Source: Marinomonas flavescens | GTDB lineage: Bacteria; Pseudomonadota; Gammaproteobacteria; Pseudomonadales; Marinomonadaceae | Reading direction: 5' to 3' | Length of the DNA stretch: 64,000 bases | NCBI RefSeq assembly: GCF_004352835.1 | Contig: NZ_SJSB01000001.1 | Location: 412,407 to 476,406, forward strand | Shown: piece after piece, positions 45,834 to 53,506 of the stretch | Position numbering within the stretch: the stretch's first letter is position 1 | Layout: every line of letters begins with the position of its first letter | Translations under genes and position numbers: made by a program | Notes under the pieces: model-generated | The model's input: only the letters and a program-made list of their open reading frames with translations | Databases searched by the model: none | Told to the model about the DNA's origin: nothing

Positions 45834-46505
45834 GTGCTTGGCCCAGACATAGATAAGTACAGAGATGATATAGATAACGATGAAGGGTTGGCGGCCAAGC
45901 GCCGTGCATTGGTTATCGTTTCTCTGCTGCTTTTGGTATTGAGCGTGAGCGGTGCGTCAATCAAGGAAGCGAATACGTTCATTTTTCGGATTGAGTTTTC
46001 AAACCATATCGGCTTGACTTACCTGCTCGGTGCCGCAGTGATCTTTATGCTTCTGAGGTATTACGCTTATGCTCAAAGCTACCACAGTCAGCTTTTTGAA
46101 TTTTGGTCGGCAAGACTACTTAATGATTATAGGGTGTTCTTTTACAACTCTGGGGAAGATGAGGTTCAGGGATTGTTGGGCAAGCGAATAAATGTATGGG
46201 GCGGTGATGAACCCGGTATCCAGGAACCACGATACAAAAAAGTGGGAATGCTCAAACGAAATATTGTATACAAGTCCGAGGGTCAGGATGCTGAGCACGG
46301 AACGTACAACTACAACGAGAATATTGAGCTCAACAAGTATTCAGAGACTTGGACTAGAAAGGATTTCAGAAAACTTTTCGGGTTTGAAATTAAGTATAGA
46401 GTGGAAGCTATTCTCAAGCATCGGGAGTATCTAGATCTTATGTTTCCTTATCTGCTAGGAGCCGCTGCAATTATTAGTTTGATTTTTAAGCTCTACCAAC
46501 AGTGA
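45834..46505 (+). CDS. Orphan cassette membrane protein (223 aa), unknown function
   Basis: Not recognised. The start is taken as GTG 45834 after AGGAAG; the frame is open from 45729 but the extra residues look non-coding. It has two N-terminal membrane helices (LVIVSLLLLVLSVSG and IGLTYLLGAAVIFMLL), a soluble domain of about 110 residues, and a third helix at the C-terminus (LMFPYLLGAAAIISLIF). It lies between the rebuilt attC and a second attC-like palindrome, so it is a second cassette. Its promoter is unclear. Confidence 0.7.
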   Translation: MLGPDIDKYRDDIDNDEGLAAKRRALVIVSLLLLVLSVSGASIKEANTFIFRIEFSNHIGLTYLLGAAVIFMLLRYYAYAQSYHSQLFEFWSARLLNDYRVFFYNSGEDEVQGLLGKRINVWGGDEPGIQEPRYKKVGMLKRNIVYKSEGQDAEHGTYNYNENIELNKYSETWTRKDFRKLFGFEIKYRVEAILKHREYLDLMFPYLLGAAAIISLIFKLYQQ

Positions 46506-46507
46506 AC

Positions 46508-46591
46508 ACATAGCCAGTGCAGGCACAGCGACGCCCTTTCCATTACGCCTTCGGCTCGATTCCAAGGGCGCGCATGCTGCAGGTGTTATGT
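46508..46591 (+). other. attC-like imperfect palindrome after cassette 2
   Basis: An 84-base imperfect palindrome starting three bases after the stop: ACATAGC...GCGACGCCCTT paired with AAGGGCGCGC...GTTATGT, with TGCAG also matched. The layout matches attC, but the cores (ACATAGC, GTTATGT) deviate from RYYYAAC / GTTRRRY, so the site is degenerate or of another repeat class. Confidence 0.5.
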
Positions 46592-46698
46592 AACTACAAG
46601 AGTATTGTGATGGAATTAAGGCTCGTTTCAGAAAAAACTATTAAGGGAATATCGACTAGAGAAAATAATGCGGCAGAAATGAGTCCAAACGAGTGACC

Positions 46699-46866
46699 AA
46701 GACAGGTATGCATATAACTCAATAAAAACAGTAGCTTAGTTTTTCTCTTTGTGGTTTCTGAGCTTTTCTATTATTAATGTGCTCTTTGCTTTAAAGAAAA
46801 GAAAATCTGTAGGGTTGGTATAGCAAACCTTTGTTTTTTCTTGGTTTTAACGATGCCTGTCCTGCT
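46699..46866. mobile_element. MITE-like element, copy A
   Basis: Left end AAGACAGGTATGCATATAAC, right end GATGCCTGTCCTGC; about 168 bases, clearly homologous over its whole length to copies C and D and by ends to the 41202 element. Non-coding. Confidence 0.65.
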
Positions 46867-46872
46867 AATATT

Positions 46873-46992
46873 CTCTCTTTGTAGATTCTGAGCTTTTCTA
46901 TTATTAATGTGCTCTTTTCTTTAAAGAGAAGAAAGTCTGTAGGGTAGGTTTACCAAACCTTTTTCTTGGTTTTAATGATGCCTGTCCTGTTA
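46873..46992. repeat. MITE-like element, left-truncated copy B
   Basis: A second copy abutting copy A in the same orientation but missing the first 50 or so bases; starts TCTCTTTGTAGATTCTGAG and ends GATGCCTGTCCTGTTAAT. The A-B junction looks like a tandem insertion or unequal exchange. Confidence 0.65.
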
Positions 46993-47038
46993 ATATTCTG
47001 TCCTTTACCATTTCAGTCAATCTTTGGAGATTTCTATT

Positions 47039-47678
47039 ATGGATGCCCATAGTCTATTTACCTTTATGGTCGTTGTGGTTTTACTGGTTATTTCTCCTGG
47101 GCCAAATGGTTTTCTGATTGCCAAAACGGTGCCGTTGTCCGGAAAAAAGGCGGGTTTTGCGAATGTATGGGGATTTTTCGCCGCCTTTTATGTGCATGGA
47201 ACCCTGTCTATTTTTGGTATTTCTTTGTTATTGGTTCAATCTGCTGAGGCCTTTCTCGTTTTTAAACTGTGTGGCGCGGCGTATCTTATCTGGATTGGCA
47301 TTAAAGCATTGATAGGGGCATTCAAGCCTAAGCGTCTTGATGCTGTTAAACCAATTCAGACGGTCAAAAAAAAGCCAATCAATACGAGGCGCTTTTATAG
47401 AAGGCTTTTTCACCAATGTCCTTAACCCTAAAGCTTCTATGTTTTACTTGGCGGCTTTTCCACAATTCCTCACTGTAAACGACAGTCCATTAACGGCGTA
47501 TGCTTTGGTGACGATTCATTCTATGGTGAATTTGATTTGGTTTTCTCTAATGGTACTTATGTTGTCACGGGTGAAAAGTATGGCGAATAATGTGCGTTTC
47601 AAAAAGTGGTTAAACGCGGTTACGGGAGTGGTATTTATTTGTTTTGGTTCCAAATTAGCATTTATGAAAAGCAGTTGA
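47039..47678 (+). pseudogene. LysE/RhtB-family exporter, frameshifted at an A8 tract
   Basis: The ATG at 47039 (TTGGAGAT upstream) starts a LysE translocator: HSLFTFMVVVVLLVISPGPNG, AYLIWIGIKALIGAF. At the A8 tract 47366-47373 the frame fails; the second half continues in the +1 frame (SIRGAFIEGFFTNVLNPKAS to FICFGSKLAFMKSS, stop 47678). With seven A the product would be a normal LysE of about 212 residues, an amino acid or homoserine exporter. Either decayed, phase-variable, or rescued by transcriptional slippage. It is bracketed by repeat copies. Confidence 0.82.
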
Positions 47679-47682
47679 TTTA

Positions 47683-47968
47683 TCTTATAGGTAGGTGTGC
47701 CAAACTTTTGTTTCTTCTTGGTTTTAATGGTGCCTGTCCTGTTAATAGCTCGGCTGTTAATGTTCTAAAAGACGATCAAGTTTGTTTTTGAAAAAAGCAT
47801 AAAAAAAGCCCCCATTTAATGAATCGATATCATTAAGTGGGGGCTTGTGTGACTTATTTCTTTCAAAGAGAATAAGAAGTCAAAGATAACTAGAAGCCAA
47901 AATCAGTTTCTATTCTCCTAGCAACAACTTATCGTCGTCTAGCTCTTCGCCATCATTACGGGCTTGAA
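47683..47968. repeat. Segmental duplication of 49250-49546
   Basis: Begins within a right-end fragment of the MITE-like element (GGTAGGTGTGCCAAAC... GGTGCCTGTCCTG), continues through AATAGCTCGGCTGTTAATG, a terminator hairpin (47804-47846), and the 3' end of the ABC ATPase gene. Identity with the downstream copy is very high; a stretch of about 35 bases before the gene remnant differs by indels. It stops abruptly after GGGCTTGA. Confidence 0.85.
47910..47968 (-). pseudogene. Duplicated 3' remnant of the ABC ATPase gene
   Basis: On the minus strand it reads QARNDGEELDDDKLLLGE and a stop, the same last 18 residues as the intact ATPase at 49493, with three silent changes at most. There is no 5' part, so it is only a duplication footprint, not a functional gene. 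Confidence 0.88.
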
Positions 47969-47977
47969 CTAGTATCC

Positions 47978-48140
47978 AAGACAGGCATGTATATAACTCA
48001 ATATAAACAGTAGCTTAGTTGATTTCTCTTTGTGATTTCTTCTACACCTACATATCCCTTTCCTTTAAAGGATAAGAAATTAGCAGGGTAGGCATGCTAA
48101 GCTTTTTTTCTTTTTGGTTTTAACGGTGCCTGTCCTGTTA
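47978..48140. mobile_element. MITE-like element, copy C
   Basis: Left end AAGACAGGCATGTATATAAC, right end GGTGCCTGTCCTG; 163 bases. The interior is the most diverged of the four complete copies (CTACACCTACATATCCC in place of GAGCTTTTCTATTATTAATG). Confidence 0.65.
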
Positions 48141-48346
48141 ATAGCCGTAGACACTTTACTAAGTTAGATCTAGGGGCTAATTGAGAGATGAATTCAAATT
48201 TATCGAGGACTAAAGTTTTTAATTTATAACATCACAAAAGTTTAGACAATCTGAAACAAAAACTTTAAAAAAGACTGTAAATTAAATATAATAGATATGT
48301 ATTTAATTTACATTGTTAATTTTATAAATTAAGGAAAATAGAACAC

Positions 48347-48991
48347 ATGGAACCAAACAACGCTAATCAAAGTGAAGCTAAAAATACAAAAATTTTAAAT
48401 AAACTCGGTACTATCGCATTCGGTCTTATCGTTCTTGGTTCATTCTTACCCGCTGTGACCATACCTGGTTGGGAGGATGCAATACCAACCACTGGTGTTG
48501 ACGCCTACGGCTTTTTCGTCGTATTCCTGATGTTTGTCGGTGCTGCAGGTAGTGCTCTAGGCTTGCCAAAGCTTATAGTTAAAGGTATTGCTGGTTTCTC
48601 TCTCGCTTACCTTTACTATCATCTATTCGGTGCTATCAGTGATATGAACGATATAGCTTCAATGTTTGGTGGTCGTCACTCTGGTGAATTAGCCCAAGTA
48701 GCCCAAGTAGCGCTACAAATAATTGACATCGGTATCTATGTCTTACTTGCGGGCTTCGTATTACTGAACCTTTTCATGTTTAAGTCATACGTTATCCATC
48801 CACGTTTTGATGCGCTTGACACTCTGTTAAAACACTATACTTCTCAAGTAACAGAAAAAGTAGCGACAAAATCGGCTGAAATTAAGAAAGCAGCAGACGA
48901 AAAATCAGCTCAAATTAAGAAAGCAGCAGAAGAAAAATCAGCTCAAATTAAAGAGGCAGCAAAGGAAAAAGCCACTCAAACTAAAAAATAG
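48347..48991 (+). CDS. Uncharacterised 4-helix membrane protein with Lys-rich repeats, probably 3'-truncated
   Basis: 214 residues, not recognised. Four membrane helices (residues 20-45, 55-75, 80-100, 120-145) are followed by a charged helix with about three repeats of AAxEKSAQIKK (residues 180-214). The frame ends at TAG 48989 just after AAAAAA. A single extra A would extend it through an acidic tail (KASDAKAEEISEEQEKPQAN, EEPNVEM) to a stop beyond the terminator, so the tail looks recently lost or expressed by slippage. It is flanked by MITE copies C and D. Confidence 0.7.
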   Translation: MEPNNANQSEAKNTKILNKLGTIAFGLIVLGSFLPAVTIPGWEDAIPTTGVDAYGFFVVFLMFVGAAGSALGLPKLIVKGIAGFSLAYLYYHLFGAISDMNDIASMFGGRHSGELAQVAQVALQIIDIGIYVLLAGFVLLNLFMFKSYVIHPRFDALDTLLKHYTSQVTEKVATKSAEIKKAADEKSAQIKKAAEEKSAQIKEAAKEKATQTKK

Positions 48992-49079
48992 TAAAAGCTT
49001 CAGATGCCAAGGCGGAAGAAATCTCCGAAGAACAAGAAAAGCCTCAAGCTAACGCAGAAGAACCGAATGTAGAAATGAT

Positions 49080-49106
49080 AAGGGGCGATTTATTCGCCCC
49101 TTTTTA
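49080..49106 (+). terminator. Terminator after the repeat-flanked membrane-protein gene
   Basis: Stem AAGGGGCGA / TCGCCCCTT, loop TTTAT, followed by TTT. It lies where the hypothetical frameshift-extended reading frame would end. Confidence 0.8.
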
Positions 49107-49130
49107 ATGTCTATGGTTTAAGCAACGCCC

Positions 49131-49300
49131 AAGACAGGTATGCATATAACTCAATAAAAACAGTAGCTTAGTTTATTTCTCTTTGTGGTTTCTGAGCTTT
49201 TCTATTATTAATGTGCTCTTTCCTTTAAAGAAAAGAAAATCTGTACGGTAGGTGTGCCAAACCTTTGTTTCTTCTTGGTTTTAACGGTGCCTGTCCTGTT
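49131..49300. mobile_element. MITE-like element, copy D
   Basis: Left end AAGACAGGTATGCATATAAC, right end GGTGCCTGTCCTG; 170 bases and nearly identical to copy A in its first 110 bases. With copy C it brackets the membrane-protein gene. Confidence 0.65.
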
Positions 49301-49358
49301 AATAGCTCGGCTGTTAATGTTCTAAAAGACGATCAAGTTTGTGTTTGAAAAAAGCATA

Positions 49359-49404
49359 AAAAAGCCCCCATTTAATGAATCGATATCATTAAGTGGGGGC
49401 TTGT
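49359..49404 (-). terminator. Terminator of the TrpX-type ABC operon
   Basis: Long stem AAGCCCCCA...ATGAATCGATATCAT...TGGGGGCTT; on the minus strand followed by TTTTTTA. A second copy lies in the duplication at 47804-47846. Confidence 0.85.
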
Positions 49405-49492
49405 GTGACTTACTCTTTTCACAATGAAATAGAAGCCAAAGAGAACAAGAAGTCAAAGATAACTAGAAGCCAAAGATAGCCAAAAGCGGGTT

Positions 49493-50296
49493 CTATTCTC
49501 CTAACAACAACTTATCGTCGTCTAGCTCTTCGCCGTCATTACGGGCTTGAGCAAACAATTGAAGAAGGTCTTTTACTTCATACCCGGCGCGCTGATCGCC
49601 AGATAAATCAAAAATAATCTTCCCTTCATGGAGCATGATGGTTCTAGAACCATGATCCAGTGCTTGTCGCATGGAGTGTGTCACCATCATCACGGTAAGC
49701 TGTTTCTCTTCGATGATTTGCGACGAAATATCCATAATGAGCGCCGCCGTTTTTGGATCAAGCGCCGCTGTGTGCTCATCCAACAAGAGAATACTGCTAG
49801 GCTGTAACGCCGACATCAGTAAGCTAACTGACTGTCTTTGTCCACCTGATAGTAATCCCATTTCAGCGCCAAGACGGTTTTCAAGGCCAAGGTTAAGACG
49901 GCTTAACTGTTCTTTGAAAATTTTTCGTAGATTGTCATTTAAAGCCAAAGAGAGGTTGCTTCTTTTACCGCGACCATACGCGAGAGCCATGTTCTCTTCT
50001 ACCGTCAAATTGCCACAAGTACCAGCTAATGGGTCTTGAAACACTCGAGCGATGTCTTTAGTACGCTTTGTTGCTGGAAGATTGGTGACATCTCGATCAG
50101 AGAATAAGATCTTTCCACGGGTCGATTCGATGTCTCCAGCAATGGTGTTGAGTAAGGTCGATTTACCCGCACCATTGGAGCCGATGACGGTGACAAACTC
50201 ACCACTTGGGATGGTTAAATCCACACCGCGTAGTGCGAGTTTTTCAGTTGGTAGGCCGTGGTTAAAAGTGACATGTAGATTTTCACAACGAATCAT
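49493..50296 (-). CDS. ABC importer ATPase
   Basis: 267 residues from the ATG at 50296, which overlaps the permease stop as ATGA; the frame is open 11 codons further up without a ribosome-binding site. Walker A GSNGAGKST, Q-loop FQDPLAG, signature LSGGQRQ and Walker B ILLLDEHTAALD are present (His replaces Ala after DE, a known variant of this subfamily). It powers the importer formed with the two upstream genes. Its 3' end is duplicated at 47910. Confidence 0.92.
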   Translation of the reverse strand: MIRCENLHVTFNHGLPTEKLALRGVDLTIPSGEFVTVIGSNGAGKSTLLNTIAGDIESTRGKILFSDRDVTNLPATKRTKDIARVFQDPLAGTCGNLTVEENMALAYGRGKRSNLSLALNDNLRKIFKEQLSRLNLGLENRLGAEMGLLSGGQRQSVSLLMSALQPSSILLLDEHTAALDPKTAALIMDISSQIIEEKQLTVMMVTHSMRQALDHGSRTIMLHEGKIIFDLSGDQRAGYEVKDLLQLFAQARNDGEELDDDKLLLGE

Positions 50297-51195
50297 ACTC
50301 TTTCTCCCTTCGCTTTCTTGGCTTTCCATTCACGACGTAATTTTGGAAACACCAGCGCTAACGCGACTAGGACGGCGGTAAGCAAATTAAGATCAGATGC
50401 TTGGAAACCAAGGAAGTCTGCATTGAGCGCCATAGAGACGGCGACTCGATACAAGATAGAGCCGATAATGCAGCTCATCACAATGACGAGAATAGAACGC
50501 GTTGAGAACAACGATTCACCAATAATGACCGCAGCCAAGCCAACGACAATCGTACCGATACCCATGGTGGAATCTGCAAACCCGTTCGTCTGGGCAAACA
50601 AGGCACCCGCCAAGCCGACTAGACCATTAGACAATGCTAAACCCACGTAGACTTTCTCATTCACCACAATGCCGTTCGCTTGCGCCATGCGTTTGTTAGA
50701 GCCGACCGCACGCATCGCAAGACCGTATTGTGTGTTTAAGAACCAAGCAACCAGCAACCCACCAATGACGGCACAAAAGGCCACAAATATAACCTTCATA
50801 TACATCGCCGGAATGCCGAGCGCCTCAAAAGGCGTCAACATAGTTGGTTCCATAATCAGGGCAACATTGGGCTTGCCCATCACCCGAAGGTTAATGGTGT
50901 AAAGGGCGGTCATGGTTAAAATACTGGCTAACAGATGCAATATATTAAATCGCAAGTTCAGCCAAGCGGTGACAATCCCCGCACAGGCGGCGGCTAACGT
51001 ACCGAGCAACGTCGCCAAGTAAGGGTTGTAACCAATCACGATCAAGGTAGCGGTAACAGCTGCACCAAGGGTGAAGCTGCCGTCTACTGTTAAGTCAGGA
51101 AAATCTAATATTCGGAAGGTAAGATAGACTCCCATGGCAACCAAGCCATAAATGAAACCTATCTCTAGCGTTCCTAAAAAAGCATAAAGTGACAA
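50293..51195 (-). CDS. ABC importer permease (BPD_transp_2 type)
   Basis: 300 residues with eight or nine membrane helices; FLGTLEIGFIYGLVAMGVYLTFRILDFPDLTVDGSF is the typical N-terminus of the permease that partners ABC_sub_bind proteins (TrpY-like). AMRAVGSNKRMAQANG is the EAA-like coupling loop. It is the middle gene of the three, 12 bases after the binding-protein gene and overlapping the ATPase gene. Confidence 0.92.
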   Translation of the reverse strand: MSLYAFLGTLEIGFIYGLVAMGVYLTFRILDFPDLTVDGSFTLGAAVTATLIVIGYNPYLATLLGTLAAACAGIVTAWLNLRFNILHLLASILTMTALYTINLRVMGKPNVALIMEPTMLTPFEALGIPAMYMKVIFVAFCAVIGGLLVAWFLNTQYGLAMRAVGSNKRMAQANGIVVNEKVYVGLALSNGLVGLAGALFAQTNGFADSTMGIGTIVVGLAAVIIGESLFSTRSILVIVMSCIIGSILYRVAVSMALNADFLGFQASDLNLLTAVLVALALVFPKLRREWKAKKAKGERV

Positions 51196-51207
51196 AGTAT
51201 ATCCTTA

Positions 51208-52167
51208 TTATTCGATTATCTTAGTCGCTCGCGCGAGTACAGCTTTAGGAACACTCACACCCATGAGTTTGGCCATTTTTGGGTTTACAAACAAGTTGGT
51301 CCCTTTTGCCATTTTCACATCAATGTCACCGGCTTTTTCACCCTTAAGAATACGCACAACGATTTCACCTGTTTGGCGTCCAAGGTCAAAGTAATCGTAG
51401 CCAACCGCAGCAACAGCACCACGGGCAACCGTATCTGTATCACCAGCAAATACTGGAATTTGTGCGTCGATACCGACTTTCACAACGGATTCTACAGCAC
51501 TGATAATGGTGTTATCGATAGGCGTATAAATCGCATCGACTTTACCAACCAATTGCTTAGTGGCAATCATAACGTCGGATGTTCTAGGAGCCGGTGCTTC
51601 AACGATTTTAATGCCCATTTCAGCCGCGACTTTTTTCGCTTGCACTAACATAGAAACAGAATTCGCTTCACCTGGATTATAAGGAATACCGATTGTTTTT
51701 AAATTCGGCAAAAACTCTTTAATTAATGAGAAATGCTCTTTGATGTTCGCCATGTCTGATAGACCAGTGACATTGCCACCCGGTTTTTTAAGGCTAGGCA
51801 CTAATCGGGCCCCAACTGGGTCGGTCACAGCAGAAAATACAATTGGAATGGAGTCGCTGGCCGTCACGGCCGCTTGTGCTGAAGGTGTGGCGATAGCAAC
51901 GATGACGTCTGGCTGCTCACCAACCATCTTACGAGCGATCTGCGCGGCAATGTCTGTTTTTCCCTGAGCGCTTTCGTAAGTGAATTTTAGTTTGTCGCCC
52001 TTGTAACCATTTTCATTTAGGGTCGCTTTAATACCATCACGAACCGCATCCAGTGCAGGGTGCTCAACAATGGCTGTTGTCGCTACGTAAACTGGATCAG
52101 CTTGTGCAATGCCACCGACGATTGCGCTTGCGACAATCGCACTTTTAAAAATAGAACTGATTTTCAT
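51208..52167 (-). CDS. ABC importer binding protein (ABC_sub_bind, TrpX-like)
   Basis: 319 residues with a signal peptide (IFKSAIVASAIVGGIAQA). The family blocks are IVEHPALDAVRDGIKATLNENGY, IVAIATPSAQAAV, GLSDMANIKEHFSLIKEFLPNLKTIG and VFAGDTDTVARGAVAAVGYDYFDLGRQTG. Members bind tryptophan or other aromatic or small compounds; the ligand here is unknown. It is the first gene of the operon; upstream 52168-52431 holds the promoter and no other gene. Confidence 0.92.
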   Translation of the reverse strand: MKISSIFKSAIVASAIVGGIAQADPVYVATTAIVEHPALDAVRDGIKATLNENGYKGDKLKFTYESAQGKTDIAAQIARKMVGEQPDVIVAIATPSAQAAVTASDSIPIVFSAVTDPVGARLVPSLKKPGGNVTGLSDMANIKEHFSLIKEFLPNLKTIGIPYNPGEANSVSMLVQAKKVAAEMGIKIVEAPAPRTSDVMIATKQLVGKVDAIYTPIDNTIISAVESVVKVGIDAQIPVFAGDTDTVARGAVAAVGYDYFDLGRQTGEIVVRILKGEKAGDIDVKMAKGTNLFVNPKMAKLMGVSVPKAVLARATKIIE

Positions 52168-52431
52168 AGTAAATCCTTTGTAGTGAATATGTACGGAATG
52201 ATACTTTCAATGAATTATTCTGTAAAAATATCACAGCATAGAGGCGAAAAACTAGATGAATTATCAGACTGTTGGTAGATCAACACTTGAATAGTAAGAA
52301 ATAGGTAAAATAAAGAGCGAAAACAAGCTTATAAAGTCAAAAAACAACCCCCCCATGTTAGCTGTCCAACTATTGGTGAACGCTCCAAAATACAGAGGCT
52401 TACGGGATTTATAAGTAACCCTATTTCCTTT

Positions 52432-53310
52432 TTAACACTTGTCCACGTTACCTCTAACGAGCTTTAAGCTGCCGTCTATATGAATGTCTCTTTGTGGGTA
52501 AGCGATGACGATGTTGTTTTCAGCGAAGAGCTCGTCGAGTCGAAAGCGTATGTTGCTTTTCGCGACGCGTAACCCGCCTTCCACGTTGGATTGTATCCAG
52601 AAGTTCACGTCAAAGATGAGGGCGTTGTCGCCAAAGTCTTCAAAGATGACTTGTACTTTGGGGTCGGTGAGCACGCTTTCTTGTTCTTCGGCGGCTTGTC
52701 GCATGAGTTCGGCGACTTTCTTTGCTGGCGAACCGTAGGCAACACCGATTCTCACTGAGGTTCTCATTAATTTGTCGACGAGTGTCCAGTTCACTATGGT
52801 GTTTTCTAGGAGCTTGCTGTTTGGAATCAGCATGTGTACGCCGTCTACGCGTCGGAATCGAGTCGAGCGTGTGTTAATTTCTTCCACTACGCCTTTGGCG
52901 TTTTCTACTTCTAAAAAGTCACCGATGCGGATGGGCTTTTCCCACATCAAAATCCAACCACTGATGAAGTTATTGATGATGTTCTGTGCGCCAAACCCCA
53001 CGCCAATAGCGATAGCGCCGGACAAAAAGGCAAACGCCGTGACTGGGATGTTGATGATTTCTAACGTGGTAATGGTGATGATGCAAATCGCGATGACATA
53101 CAGCAAGCGCTGGAGCATGTGGATGATGTTTGGGTCTGTGTGTCGGTTCGTCAGTTTAGACGTGAGTAGGCGAACGAGATATTTGGTAACCCAAAAACCA
53201 ACAAAGGCGAGAGTAGGGATGAGTAGCAGCCCGCCGAACGTCACCGCTTGGCCAGAAACGGAAAACAGTGTGTAATTTAAGGTGCGGTATAAATATTCTA
53301 GATCTAGCAA
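52432..53310 (-). CDS. Small-conductance mechanosensitive channel (MscS family)
   Basis: 292 residues. Three membrane helices; the pore helix TM3 is AFAFLSGAIAIGVGFGAQNIINNFISGW, the gating Gly/Ala pattern of MscS. A beta domain (IRIGDFLEVENAKGVVEEINTRSTR) and a C-terminal alpha/beta domain follow. It releases solutes on hypo-osmotic shock, which fits an organism that accumulates glucosylglycerate. Monocistronic. Start ATG 53310. Confidence 0.93.
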   Translation of the reverse strand: MLDLEYLYRTLNYTLFSVSGQAVTFGGLLLIPTLAFVGFWVTKYLVRLLTSKLTNRHTDPNIIHMLQRLLYVIAICIITITTLEIINIPVTAFAFLSGAIAIGVGFGAQNIINNFISGWILMWEKPIRIGDFLEVENAKGVVEEINTRSTRFRRVDGVHMLIPNSKLLENTIVNWTLVDKLMRTSVRIGVAYGSPAKKVAELMRQAAEEQESVLTDPKVQVIFEDFGDNALIFDVNFWIQSNVEGGLRVAKSNIRFRLDELFAENNIVIAYPQRDIHIDGSLKLVRGNVDKC

Positions 53311-53464
53311 AGGCGAGACTCTCTTATTGGCTGCTTTTTGTCATGATATGTATGGCCGATTTGGGTGGCTAATGTATTAAATACTATTTCTCTGGTGTGT
53401 GCTTTATAAATGTGCAAACAATGTGTTCAGGAAGGCGAAAAGAGAGGGGATTATTAACCTCGCC

Positions 53465-53500
53465 CTAACCCTTCTCTTGAAAAGAAGGGAGAGGGTTAAT
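53465..53500. terminator. Hairpin after RimK-like gene
   Basis: Stem TAACCCTTCTC / GAGAGGGTTA with one bulge, directly downstream of the RimK-like stop on the minus strand. It lacks a T run, so it could be a REP-type 3' stabiliser. Confidence 0.5.
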
Positions 53501-53506
53501 GGCCGC

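Noticed and set aside
47360..47380. Programmed minus-one ribosomal frameshift in the LysE gene
   Set aside because: The tract contains AAAAAAG, but the second half lies in the plus-one frame, so a minus-one slip would not restore it.
50318..50902. Two plus-strand open frames opposite the ABC permease
   Set aside because: Antisense shadows of a well-conserved permease; composition and lack of ribosome-binding sites argue against coding.
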